Program-made: the position numbers and the translations under genes | In this document: in pieces, positions 1-8,021 of the stretch | How positions within the stretch are numbered: position 1 is the stretch's first letter | How the letters are laid out: every line of letters starts with the position of its first letter | Notes under the pieces: generated by a model | What the model was told of the DNA's origin: nothing | The model's input: the letters and a program-made list of their open reading frames with translations, nothing else | The model's database searches: none | Source: an uncultured Pseudomonadota bacterium | GTDB lineage: Bacteria > Pseudomonadota > Gammaproteobacteria > Burkholderiales > Usitatibacteraceae | NCBI GenBank assembly: GCA_946885905.1 | Contig: CAMPHL010000097.1 | Span: forward strand, 1 to 8,021 | Reading direction: 5' to 3' | DNA length: 8,021 bases

Positions 1-1
1 G

Positions 2-403
2 TTACGCCGCGCGGCGCTGCTTGAGCGGCAAATCACGCCCCCGCTGCATGCGCTCCACCATGACGTCGCCGGGCTCGAACGCCGCGATCAGCGTCTTGTA
101 GACCGACTCCGCCTTGGCGGTGTTGTCGGACGTGAAATTGCAGACGTACACATCCAGCGTCGCGCCGTCGCGCTCCGGCCACGTGTGTATCGCGAGGTGC
201 GATTCGGCCAGCACGACCGCGCCCGTCGAGCCCCCGTCCTGGGTGCCATCGAGCCCGTCGAACTGGTAGAAATGCTGCCCGAGCACGGTGAGTCCCGAGT
301 CGGTGCAGGCCTTGACGCAGAGATCCCGCAGCTTTTCGGAAGAGACCAGGACTTCGCTCTTCCGGCAGTTGTAGAGATCGGCAATGATGTGCAGTCCCTT
401 CAT
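2..403 (-). CDS. speD: S-adenosylmethionine decarboxylase proenzyme (class 1B)
   Basis: Decarboxylates S-adenosylmethionine to provide the aminopropyl donor for spermidine synthesis; it is a cytosolic pyruvoyl-dependent enzyme. The protein is 133 residues, normal for the short bacterial form. It is made as a proenzyme that cleaves itself in the LAESHLAIHTWPE motif, between Glu67 and Ser68, with Ser68 becoming the pyruvoyl group. His73 and Cys88 (in VYVCNF) sit 5 and 20 residues after that serine, the same spacing as Ser63, His68 and Cys83 of the Thermotoga enzyme. I chose the ATG at 403 (protein begins MKGLHIIADLYNC) because a GGGGG ribosome-binding run lies just upstream and the family N-terminus starts here; a GTG at 466 would add 21 unrelated residues. 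The stop codon TAA occupies 2-4. The gene is divergent from tkt. The family assignment is secure. Confidence 0.96.
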   Translation of the reverse strand: MKGLHIIADLYNCRKSEVLVSSEKLRDLCVKACTDSGLTVLGQHFYQFDGLDGTQDGGSTGAVVLAESHLAIHTWPERDGATLDVYVCNFTSDNTAKAESVYKTLIAAFEPGDVMVERMQRGRDLPLKQRRAA

Positions 404-456
404 CGTGGTACCCCCAAGCAAAGATCTGCAAGTCCAGGGACCGCACACGCGACCTC

Positions 457-485
457 GGGCACTCACGCTGTCTGGCGTAGTGCCC
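457..485. other. Strong hairpin in the speD/tkt divergent region
   Basis: GGGCACT (457-463) and ACGC (465-468) pair with GCGT (475-478) and AGTGCCC (479-485), giving an 11-base-pair stem with one bulged C at 464 and a six-base loop (TGTCTG). On the minus strand it would lie in the speD leader, about 53 bases upstream of the start codon. No T-run follows it on either strand, so it is not a standard intrinsic terminator. It could be an RNA leader structure or a DNA dyad bound by a regulator. I recognise no known riboswitch class in it. Confidence 0.55.
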
Positions 486-563
486 TCATGCCCAGGGCGG
501 CGGGTGCTGTCCTTCCTGCAGAGGTTTACCCAAGCAAAAAGTATCGCGGTGAAAAAGTGCGCA

Positions 564-571
564 AGTATAAT
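564..571 (+). promoter_or_regulatory. Probable tkt promoter -10 element
   Basis: A perfect TATAAT lies at 566-571, about 80 bases upstream of the tkt ATG, in the most AT-rich part of the window. It would give a 5' leader of roughly 75 bases. No good -35 is visible 16-18 bases upstream (the sequence around 542-549 is TATCGCGG), and there is no extended -10 TG. An activator may therefore be needed, or the element may be weak. A GTGAAAAAG / GTGAAAAG direct repeat flanks it at 549-557 and 587-594. Confidence 0.4.
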
Positions 572-593
572 CGCATATTGCCCCGCGTGAAAA
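564..593 (-). promoter_or_regulatory. Candidate speD promoter overlapping the tkt -10
   Basis: Read on the minus strand, TTTTCA (593-588, four of six matches to TTGACA) is followed after 18 bases by TATACT (569-564, five of six matches to TATAAT). The -10 shares its TATA core with the plus-strand TATAAT of tkt, so the two promoters would overlap back to back. The speD leader would be about 150 bases and would contain the hairpin at 457-485. This is a sequence match only. Confidence 0.3.
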
Positions 594-651
594 GCATTTC
601 AAGCCTTTTCCCAGAAAAATCCGCGCGTTGCCTCTTCCTTTCGAGCTACAA

Positions 652-2619
<1,968 letters not shown>

Positions 2620-2645
<26 letters not shown>

Positions 2646-3204
2646 CGGCGGCCTGGACGACCGCGTCGTCGTCCGCGCCGCGAGCGTCGGCGACGCTCCC
2701 CACGTCGCGCGCATCCACCGGGAGAGCTGGCGCACGACCTACGCGGGCATCCTGCCCCTCGACGTGATCGCCGCGCAGGCGGGCCGCAAGAGCGAGGCCG
2801 CGTGGCGCCGGCGCCTGATCGATGCGCCCGCCTGGCAGGTCACCTGGATCGCGGAACGCTGCGGCGAGCCCGTGGGCATCGCCAATTGCGGCGACGCGCG
2901 CCACCAGCTCGAGGGCATCGAGGCCGAGATCTACGCCCTTTACGTGCTGCGCGCCCACCAGCGCTGCGGCGTCGGCCGCGCGCTCGTGCGTGCCTGCGCC
3001 AGGCACTTCGTCCGCCAGGGCCAGTTCGGCTTCTACCTCTGGGTGCTGAAGGCGAACCGGGCCCGCATGTTCTACGAGGCGCTCGGGGGCGCGGAGATGG
3101 CGCAGAAGGTCGAGCGCCTCGGGCGCCTGCACTCGTTCGCCCAGGTGGCCTATGGCTGGCACGACCTCACCGCGCTCGTGTCCACCCCCGAAGGCGTCTG
3201 CTGA
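2620..3204 (+). CDS. GNAT-family N-acetyltransferase
   Basis: Predicted to transfer an acetyl group from acetyl-CoA to an amine; the substrate is unknown. The protein is 194 residues. The GNAT fold begins at about residue 16 (VVVRAASVGDAPHVARIHRESWRTTYAG pattern). Beta-strand 4 is EIYALYVL (103-110), and the pyrophosphate-binding motif A follows as HQRCGVGRALV (113-123). The late NxxRMFYEALGG motif (about 146-157) is also typical. The start is uncertain: TTG 2620 directly follows an in-frame TGA at 2617-2619, and TTG 2635 is an alternative; no ATG precedes the domain. Either start overlaps the end of tkt, which suggests translational coupling to that gene. A 49-base gap separates it from gap. 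The family call is firm; the role is not known, and nothing ties it directly to glycolysis. Confidence 0.85.
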
Positions 3205-3212
3205 CGATGCTC

Positions 3213-3218
3213 TAAAAT
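3213..3218 (+). promoter_or_regulatory. Possible gap promoter -10 element
   Basis: TAAAAT at 3213-3218 matches the -10 consensus at five of six bases. It sits about 35 bases upstream of the gap start codon in the only intergenic stretch between tkt and pyk. No clear -35 is found at 16-18 bases spacing (the sequence at 3189-3196 is GC-rich). If active, it would let gap-gdx-DUF6356-pgk-pyk be transcribed independently of the broken tkt. Confidence 0.35.
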
Positions 3219-3253
3219 AGACCCTTTCCGCATTCCCTTCGGAGCCTCCCGAA

Positions 3254-4267
3254 ATGACCGTCCGCGTCGCCATCAACGGCTACGGCCGCATCGGCCGCAA
3301 CATCCTTCGCGCCCACTACGAGTCGAACAAGAGCCACGATTTGCAGATCGTCGCGATCAACGACCTGGGCCCGCCGGCCACGAACGCCCATCTCACGCAG
3401 TACGACACCGCGCACGGCAAGTTCCCGGGGAAGGTCGAGGTCGAGGGCGACAACATGGTCGTGAACGGTGACAGGATCCGCGTCGTGGCCCAGCGCGATC
3501 CCGCGCAGTTGCCGTGGAAGGACCTGGGCGTCGACGTGGTGCTCGAATGCACCGGCTTCTTCACCTCGAAGGAGAAGGCCTCGGCCCACCTGAAGGGCGG
3601 GGCGAAGAAGGTGATCATCTCGGCCCCGGGCGGCAAGGATGTCGACGGCACGGTGGTCTACGGCGTGAACCACGACACGCTCAAGGCCTCGCAGACGGTG
3701 GTCTCCAACGCCTCTTGCACGACCAACTGCCTCGCCCCGCTGGTAAAGCCCCTGCACGAGGCGATCGGCGTCACCACGGGCCTCATGACCACGATCCACG
3801 CCTATACCAACGACCAGGTCCTCACCGACGTCTTCCACGAGGACCTGCGCCGCGCGCGCTCGGCCACGCAGTCGATGATCCCCACCAAGACGGGCGCGGC
3901 AGCCGCGGTGGGCCTCGTGCTCCCGGAGCTCAACGGCAAGCTCGACGGCTTCGCGATCCGCGTGCCCACGATCAACGTTTCCATAGTGGACCTCTCCTTC
4001 ATCGCCGCGCGCGACACGACGGTGGACGAGGTGAACGACGTCATGAAGAAGGCCTCCGAGTCGGGGCCGCTCGAGGGCATCCTGGGCTTCAACACGGCCC
4101 CGCTCGTCTCGGTGGATTTCAACCACGACCCGCGCTCCTCGATCTTCGACGCCACCCTCACCAAGGTGTCGGGGCGCCTGGTGAAGGTCTCGAGCTGGTA
4201 CGACAACGAGTGGGGCTTCTCCAACCGGATGCTCGACGTGACCATGGCCTGGATGGCGGCCAAGTAG
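3254..4267 (+). CDS. gap: Glyceraldehyde-3-phosphate dehydrogenase, type I
   Basis: Converts glyceraldehyde-3-phosphate, phosphate and NAD(P)+ to 1,3-bisphosphoglycerate, the substrate of the PGK encoded downstream; it also runs in reverse for gluconeogenesis or carbon fixation. The protein is 337 residues, full length. The Rossmann loop is NGYGRIGRN (8-16). The INDLG segment carries Asp38, which in this family favours NAD. The catalytic motif SNASCTTNC (151-159) contains Cys155, with His182 in the [10 protein letters not shown] segment. [17 protein letters not shown] (204-220) and the C-terminal [12 protein letters not shown] motif are intact. The start ATG at 3254 follows a GGAG ribosome site (3241-3244) at good spacing; that site lies within a small hairpin (3238-3253). 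The TAG stop (4265-4267) is five bases before the gdx GTG, so the genes are surely in one operon. Confidence 0.97.
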   Translation: MTVRVAINGYGRIGRNILRAHYESNKSHDLQIVAINDLGPPATNAHLTQYDTAHGKFPGKVEVEGDNMVVNGDRIRVVAQRDPAQLPWKDLGVDVVLECTGFFTSKEKASAHLKGGAKKVIISAPGGKDVDGTVVYGVNHDTLKASQTVVSNASCTTNCLAPLVKPLHEAIGVTTGLMTTIHAYTNDQVLTDVFHEDLRRARSATQSMIPTKTGAAAAVGLVLPELNGKLDGFAIRVPTINVSIVDLSFIAARDTTVDEVNDVMKKASESGPLEGILGFNTAPLVSVDFNHDPRSSIFDATLTKVSGRLVKVSSWYDNEWGFSNRMLDVTMAWMAAK

Positions 4268-4272
4268 CCGCC

Positions 4273-4596
4273 GTGGCCTGGGCCATCCTGTTCGTGGCGG
4301 GCCTGTGCGAGATCGCCTGGGCGGTCGGGCTCAAGTACACCGACGGCTTCACCCGGGCCGTTCCGACCACGCTCGTGGTGGTCGCCATGGTCGCGAGCGT
4401 CTGGCTGCTCGCGCTAGCGCTTCGGACCATCCCGGTCGGCACCGGCTACGCGGTATGGACCGGCATCGGCGCCGTGGGCACGGCGATCATGGGGATGTTC
4501 CTCTTCAACGAGTCGCGCGACGCGCTGCGCGTGGGCTGCATCCTGCTCATCGTCGCGGGCATCGTGGGGCTCAAGCTCGCCACCCCGGAGGCCTGA
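4273..4596 (+). CDS. gdx: SMR-family guanidinium exporter (Gdx/SugE type)
   Basis: A four-helix inner-membrane protein of the small multidrug resistance family, 107 residues, which works as an antiparallel dimer. It resembles the Gdx/SugE branch, which exchanges guanidinium for protons, more than the EmrE multidrug branch: the signature [14 protein letters not shown] (56-69) is Gdx-like. The residues known to line the guanidinium site in Gdx are present: Glu13, Trp16, Ser42, Tyr59 and Trp62. Helices fall at about 3-20, 30-50, 56-76 and 86-101. The start is GTG 4273 (mature sequence begins [13 protein letters not shown]), five bases after the gap stop; no alternative start fits the family N-terminus. 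No guanidine riboswitch can fit in the five-base gap, so expression should follow that of gap. Its TGA (4594-4596) overlaps the next ATG by one base. Transport of another small cation is possible. Confidence 0.9.
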   Translation: MAWAILFVAGLCEIAWAVGLKYTDGFTRAVPTTLVVVAMVASVWLLALALRTIPVGTGYAVWTGIGAVGTAIMGMFLFNESRDALRVGCILLIVAGIVGLKLATPEA

Positions 4597-4835
4597 TGGC
4601 GATGGCGAACCCGTTCACCGAGCACCCCCGCTCCGTGGGCGAGACCTACCTCGAGCATGGCGCGTTCGCGTGCCGCTACGGCGCGAAGATGGCGCTCGGT
4701 GGGCTCGCCGCGATCCTGCACGGCATCTTCCCGTTCCTCTTCACCACCACGGGCAGCCGCATCACGCGCGAGCTCGCCGCGACCCTCGAGGCTTCCGCCG
4801 CGAGGGCGGCCGCCCGCCGGGAGCCTTCGGCATGA
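4596..4835 (+). CDS. Small DUF6356-like membrane protein
   Basis: A 79-residue protein of unknown function. The N-terminal pattern [17 protein letters not shown] (5-21), followed by an aromatic/basic stretch and a single hydrophobic segment (about 32-50, [15 protein letters not shown]), then TTGSR, matches the DUF6356 family as I remember it. The C-terminal tail (about 60-79) is an Ala/Arg-rich amphipathic stretch. One membrane helix or a hairpin inserted in the inner membrane is likely. I chose ATG 4596 because GGAG at 4587-4590 lies five bases upstream and the ATG overlaps the gdx stop; ATG 4602 is possible. Its TGA at 4833-4835 overlaps the pgk ATG at 4832 (ATGA). The tight coupling on both sides implies fixed stoichiometric expression with gdx and pgk, but this gives no function. 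The family call rests on memory of the motif pattern. Confidence 0.8.
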   Translation: MAMANPFTEHPRSVGETYLEHGAFACRYGAKMALGGLAAILHGIFPFLFTTTGSRITRELAATLEASAARAAARREPSA

Positions 4836-6022
4836 AAGTGCTGCGAATGGCCGACCAGGACCTGGCCGGCAAGCGCGTGCTCATCCGCGCCGACATGAAC
4901 GTCCCGCAGGACGACTCGGGACGGATCACCGACGACACGCGCATCCGCGCCTCCATGGGCGGGATCCGCGCTGCCCTCGAGAAGGGCGCGGCCGTTATGG
5001 TGACCTCGCACCTGGGCCGGCCTACCGAGGGCCAGTTCTCCGAGGCCGATTCGCTCGCACCGGTGGCCAGGCGCCTGTCGGAGCTCCTGGGCCGGCCGGT
5101 GCCGCTCGTGCGCGACTGGGTCGACGGCGTGGGGGTCGAACCCGGCGAGGCGGTGATGCTCGAGAATTGCCGCTTCAACAAGGGCGAGAAGAAGAACGAC
5201 GAGGCGCTCGCGAAGAAGTACGCAGCGCTCGCCGATGTTTACGTGAACGACGCCTTCGGCACCGCGCACCGCGCGGAGGCCAGCACGCAGGGCGTTGCGA
5301 AGTTCGCCAAGGTCGCGTGCGCGGGGCCGCTCCTCGCCGCCGAGATCGATGCGCTCTCGCGCGCGCTGGCGAGCCCGAAGCGTCCGCTCACCGCGATCGT
5401 GGCCGGCTCCAAGGTCTCGACCAAGCTCACGATCCTGAAGTCGCTCGCGGACAAGGTCGACCAGCTCATCCCCGGCGGCGGCATCGCCAACACATTCCTG
5501 CTCGCCGCGGGACTGCCGATCGGCAAGTCTCTCGTGGAAGCCCAGCTCGCGCCCGAAGCCAAGGAGATCATGGTGATCATGGAAGCGCGCGGCGCCGCCG
5601 TCCCGCTGCCCACCGACGTCGTCTGCGGCAAGGCCTTCGCGGCCGACACGCCCGCGTCGGTGAAGGCGGTGCGCGACGTGCAGGACGACGACATGATCCT
5701 CGACATCGGGCCGCAAAGCGCGAAGCGTTACGCGGAGCTGCTCGAGAGCGCGGGGACGATCGTCTGGAACGGCCCCGTGGGCGTGTTCGAGTTCCCCGCG
5801 TTCGAGGGCGGCACCAAGGCGCTCGCCCAGGCCATCGCGGGATCGAAGGCCTTTTCCATCGCGGGCGGCGGCGACACGCTCGCGGCGATCGCCAGGTTCG
5901 GCGTGACCGACCGCATCGGCTACATCTCGACCGGCGGCGGCGCCTTCCTCGAGTTCCTCGAGGGCAAGAAGCTGCCGGCGATCGAGGTGCTCGAGTCGCG
6001 CGCCTCGGGGAGCCCGCGATGA
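4832..6022 (+). CDS. pgk: Phosphoglycerate kinase
   Basis: Transfers phosphate from 1,3-bisphosphoglycerate to ADP, giving 3-phosphoglycerate and ATP. It is cytosolic and monomeric, 396 residues, normal length. N-terminal substrate domain: RADMNVP (19-25), SHLGRP (59-64), ENCRFNKGE (111-119) and NDAFGTAHR (139-147). C-terminal nucleotide domain: GSKVSTKL (192-199), PGGGIANTF (214-222), WNGPVGVFE (312-320) and the GGGDT loop (345-349). Every catalytic motif I looked for is present. ATG 4832 gives the usual KVLRMxDxDLxGKRVLIR start and has GGGAG at 4819-4823; ATG 4847 is a less likely alternative. It overlaps the DUF6356 gene by four bases (ATGA) and its own stop overlaps the pyk start in the same way (6019-6022), so translational coupling is likely on both sides. 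Together with gap and pyk it forms most of lower glycolysis. Confidence 0.97.
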   Translation: MKVLRMADQDLAGKRVLIRADMNVPQDDSGRITDDTRIRASMGGIRAALEKGAAVMVTSHLGRPTEGQFSEADSLAPVARRLSELLGRPVPLVRDWVDGVGVEPGEAVMLENCRFNKGEKKNDEALAKKYAALADVYVNDAFGTAHRAEASTQGVAKFAKVACAGPLLAAEIDALSRALASPKRPLTAIVAGSKVSTKLTILKSLADKVDQLIPGGGIANTFLLAAGLPIGKSLVEAQLAPEAKEIMVIMEARGAAVPLPTDVVCGKAFAADTPASVKAVRDVQDDDMILDIGPQSAKRYAELLESAGTIVWNGPVGVFEFPAFEGGTKALAQAIAGSKAFSIAGGGDTLAAIARFGVTDRIGYISTGGGAFLEFLEGKKLPAIEVLESRASGSPR

Positions 6023-7464
6023 CGCCAGTCCAGCGCAGCACCAAGATCGTCGCCACCCTCGGCCCCTCGTCGAGCGATGCGCAGACCCTCGAGCGCATGT
6101 TCCTCGCCGGCGTCGACGTGGTCCGCCTCAATTTCTCGCACGGCAGTGCCGCCGACCACGAGAAGCGCGCCCAGCTCGTGCGCGATACGTGCCGCAAGGT
6201 CGAGCGCGCCGTCGGCATCATGGTCGACCTGCAGGGCCCGAAAATCCGCGTGGGCAGGTTCAAGGACTCGAAGGTGCTGCTCAAGGCCGGCGAATCCTTC
6301 ATTCTCGACGCGGCGCTCGAGGAGCCCGGCGATGCCGGGCGCGTCGGGCTGGATTACAAGGAGCTGCCGCGCGACGTGCGCCAGGGCGACGTGCTGCTGC
6401 TCGACGACGGGCGCCTGGTGCTCGACGTGAAGGGCGTGCGCGGCTCCGAGATCCACACCGTCACGCGCCACGGCGGGTATCTGTCCAACAACAAGGGCAT
6501 CAACCGGCAGGGCGGTGGGCTCACCGCGCCGGCGCTCACCCCGAAGGATATCGACGACATCCGCACCGCCGCGAAGATCAACGCGGACTTCGTGGCGGTG
6601 TCGTTCCCGAAGAGCGGCGCGGACATGTACATGGCGCGCGAGCTGCTGCGCGCCGCCGGCGGCAAGGCGATGCTCATCGCCAAGATCGAGCGCGCCGAGG
6701 CGATCCCGGCGCTGGAGGACATCATGGCGGCCTGCGACGGCATCATGGTCGCGCGCGGCGACCTCGCGGTCGAGGTGGGCGACGCGGCGGTGCCGGCGCT
6801 GCAGAAGCGCATGATCCGGCAGGCGCGGGAGAACAACAAGCTCACGATCACTGCCACGCAGATGATGGAGTCGATGGTCTCGAGCCCGGTGCCCACGCGC
6901 GCCGAGGTCTCGGACGTGGCCAACGCCGTGCTCGACGGCACCGACGCCGTGATGCTCTCGGCCGAGTCGGCCTCGGGCCAGTACCCGGTCGAAACGATCG
7001 CGGCGATGAACCGGATCTGCGTGGAGGCGGAGAAATCCCAGCGGGTCGCACTCGAGCAGGACTTCCTCCATCGTGTCTTCACGCGAGTCGACCAGTCGAT
7101 CGCGATGGCGGCGCTCTTCACGGCCTACCACCTCAAGGTGAAGGCGATCGCCTCGCTCACCGAATCGGGCTCCACGGCCCTCTGGATGTCGCGCCTGAAC
7201 TGCGGCGTCCCGATCTACGCGCTCACCGCGCAGACCGAGACGCGATACCGCGCCACGCTCTTCCGCGACGTCTATCCGCTGATGGTCAAGTACGTCGGCC
7301 ACGACCGCGACGAGCTGCTCGCCGAGGCCGAGGCCGTGCTCGTGCGCCACGGCGTCGTGCAGGATGGCGACCTCATCGTGCTCACCATCGGCGAGCCGAT
7401 CGGCAAGTCGGGCGGGACCAACACGATGAAGATCGTGAAGGTAGGCGAGCACCGCAACGCGTAG
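6019..7464 (+). CDS. pyk: Pyruvate kinase
   Basis: Converts phosphoenolpyruvate and ADP to pyruvate and ATP, the last step of glycolysis; normally a homotetramer. The protein is 481 residues, full length. Motifs: [10 protein letters not shown] (9-18), VRLNFSHG with Arg36 (35-42), [14 protein letters not shown] (68-81), the B domain at about 75-170, AKIERAEAI with Lys222 and Glu224 (metal and proton transfer), MVARGDL (243-249), ATQMMESM (279-286), and the allosteric-type C-domain from about 350. Lys75 occupies the position of Glu117 in rabbit muscle enzyme; lysine there is associated with pyruvate kinases that do not need K+. A strong GGGGAG ribosome site (6007-6012) precedes the ATG at 6019, which overlaps the pgk stop. 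This is the last gene of the operon; the fba gene that often follows in related clusters is not here. Confidence 0.97.
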   Translation: MTPVQRSTKIVATLGPSSSDAQTLERMFLAGVDVVRLNFSHGSAADHEKRAQLVRDTCRKVERAVGIMVDLQGPKIRVGRFKDSKVLLKAGESFILDAALEEPGDAGRVGLDYKELPRDVRQGDVLLLDDGRLVLDVKGVRGSEIHTVTRHGGYLSNNKGINRQGGGLTAPALTPKDIDDIRTAAKINADFVAVSFPKSGADMYMARELLRAAGGKAMLIAKIERAEAIPALEDIMAACDGIMVARGDLAVEVGDAAVPALQKRMIRQARENNKLTITATQMMESMVSSPVPTRAEVSDVANAVLDGTDAVMLSAESASGQYPVETIAAMNRICVEAEKSQRVALEQDFLHRVFTRVDQSIAMAALFTAYHLKVKAIASLTESGSTALWMSRLNCGVPIYALTAQTETRYRATLFRDVYPLMVKYVGHDRDELLAEAEAVLVRHGVVQDGDLIVLTIGEPIGKSGGTNTMKIVKVGEHRNA

Positions 7465-7494
7465 TCGGCAGGCCCGAAGGTCCGGGCTGCCCGA
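7465..7494 (+). terminator. Possible terminator hairpin after pyk
   Basis: Directly after the pyk stop, TCGG-CAG-g-CCCG (7465-7476) can pair with CGGG-CTG-c-CCGA (7483-7494) around a six-base loop (AAGGTC), an 11-pair stem with two single-base bulges. No T-run follows on either strand. Position at the convergent end of pyk and the minus-strand ORF supports a role in ending transcription or protecting the 3' end, but a rho-independent terminator in the strict sense is not shown. Confidence 0.4.
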
Positions 7495-7523
7495 TCCCAC
7501 CCGAGTACGTGCAATGGCTCGTT

Positions 7524-7943
7524 CTACCTTGGCCTGTGGGTGAACCAGGCCAGGAACACGCGCCCGTCGGCAGCGCGGTCGAGGAAGAGCCCCTCGCCGG
7601 AACGCGCCTCGCGACCCCACCATTGGCCGTTCACCCAGCTGCGGTCGGCGGCGTCGAGCCCCTGCGCGCGGCAGCGGGCCGTGTCCTCGTTCTCGAAGTA
7701 GCGGTAGACCGGATAGCTGCCCGAGCCGAAGCCGGCGGAGTCGGCGCCGGTCGAATCCCAGCTGAAGTTGGCCTCGGTGCACGAGACCAGGTCGAAACGC
7801 GCGGAGCCCCAGCGCTTCACCGCCACGCGGGACGGATCCAGCGCGGGACCGAAGCCGGGCCCGGTCGCGGAGTAGACGTTGTCGAGGCGCAGCGTCCGTC
7901 CCTCGAGCCGCGCGTCACCGACGACCCAATATTGCGTGCCCAC
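7524..7943 (-). CDS. Fragmentary Trp-rich repeat protein, function unknown
   Basis: A 139-residue ORF. It contains QYWVVGDARLEG, then GPGFGPALDPSRVAVKRWG, FDLVSCTEANFSW, GFGSGSYPVYRYF and a late cysteine. After this comes WVNGQWWGREARSGEGLFL and DGRVFLAWFTH, ending at TAG (7524-7526). This resembles the tandem modules seen in secreted or surface proteins of Xanthomonadales and Betaproteobacteria, whose usual order within one unit is GxWYxPxxSGEG / DGRVxVxWFTY / QxWxxGxG / FGPxFDPxxVxxxxWG / FxxC / GSG. Here the second half of a unit comes first and the first half of the next comes last, so the ORF looks truncated at both ends. The GTG at 7943 has no convincing ribosome site. The same frame stays open without ATG, GTG or TTG to a TAA at 8016-8018. 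It may be a decayed gene. Family resemblance is by eye. Confidence 0.5.
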   Translation of the reverse strand: MGTQYWVVGDARLEGRTLRLDNVYSATGPGFGPALDPSRVAVKRWGSARFDLVSCTEANFSWDSTGADSAGFGSGSYPVYRYFENEDTARCRAQGLDAADRSWVNGQWWGREARSGEGLFLDRAADGRVFLAWFTHRPR

Positions 7944-8021
7944 CTGCGTTGCGTCCGCGGGGACGGACGCCGCCGGCCGATGCGTCGCGTTTATCCGGTG
8001 GGGGCTTTGTCGATCTTACGG

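Larger units (their letters stand above)
404..651. other. Divergent speD/tkt intergenic region
   Basis: This 248-base gap contains no convincing gene. Its speD-proximal part is GC-rich and carries the 457-485 hairpin and a GTCC-AG-GGAC dyad (432-441). From about 520 to 625 it becomes AT-rich with A-tracts (536-540, 552-556, 590-593, 614-618) and the overlapping -10 elements. A 10-base direct repeat CCCAAGCAAA occurs at 413-422, over the speD ribosome site on the opposite strand, and again at 529-538. Such a composition is typical of a regulated promoter region. No known regulator site (for example a clear CbbR dyad) was recognised. Confidence 0.6.

Noticed and set aside
525..553. TTTACC at 525-530 as a -35 box
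   Set aside because: No -10-like hexamer lies 16-18 bases downstream, and it is too far from the TATAAT at 566.
4264..4275. Guanidine riboswitch upstream of gdx
   Set aside because: Only five bases separate the gap stop from the gdx start; any riboswitch would have to lie within gap coding sequence and I see no such pattern.
5920..7782. Long open frame on the minus strand opposite pyk
   Set aside because: High-GC mirror frame with Arg/His/Asp-rich composition and no recognisable motif; pyk on the plus strand is certain.
7951..7970. Inverted repeat GCGTCC-N8-GGACGC near the start of the minus-strand ORF
   Set aside because: A six-pair stem in GC-rich sequence without a T-run or other context; likely chance.

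Overview
This is a GC-rich, gene-dense chromosomal window. It most likely comes from a betaproteobacterium of the Burkholderiales/Nitrosomonadales type. That placement is inferred from the gene order transketolase - gap - pgk - pyk, from the style of the GAPDH and PGK sequences, and from the class 1B SpeD; no marker gene is present to fix genus or family. I see no mobile element, CRISPR array, tRNA or rRNA, and nothing that amounts to a new defence or mobile system.

Layout. At the left edge, on the minus strand, speD encodes S-adenosylmethionine decarboxylase for spermidine synthesis. A 248-base divergent intergenic region (404-651) follows. It holds a strong hairpin, a 10-base direct repeat, and a perfect TATAAT that overlaps a TATACT on the other strand. 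The rest, up to 7464, is one plus-strand cluster of lower glycolysis and pentose-phosphate/Calvin-type carbon metabolism: tkt, a GNAT acetyltransferase, gap, a guanidinium-exporter-type SMR protein (gdx/sugE), a small DUF6356-like protein, pgk and pyk. From gdx to pyk every stop codon overlaps the next start codon, so these four are very likely co-translated from one mRNA. A possible promoter just before gap could serve this block independently of tkt. After pyk there is a GC-rich hairpin, and then a converging minus-strand ORF made of pieces of a tryptophan-rich secreted-protein repeat.

The main oddity is tkt. Its two halves are each well conserved but lie in different frames. About 37-40 bases that should encode the conserved GGSADL region are absent at about 1786-1788. 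It is a pseudogene as given, or else an assembly or strain-level deletion. GAPDH, PGK and pyruvate kinase carry all the catalytic motifs I looked for and convert glyceraldehyde-3-phosphate to pyruvate. The insertion of a guanidinium exporter and a DUF6356 membrane protein between gap and pgk is the most interesting contextual feature.
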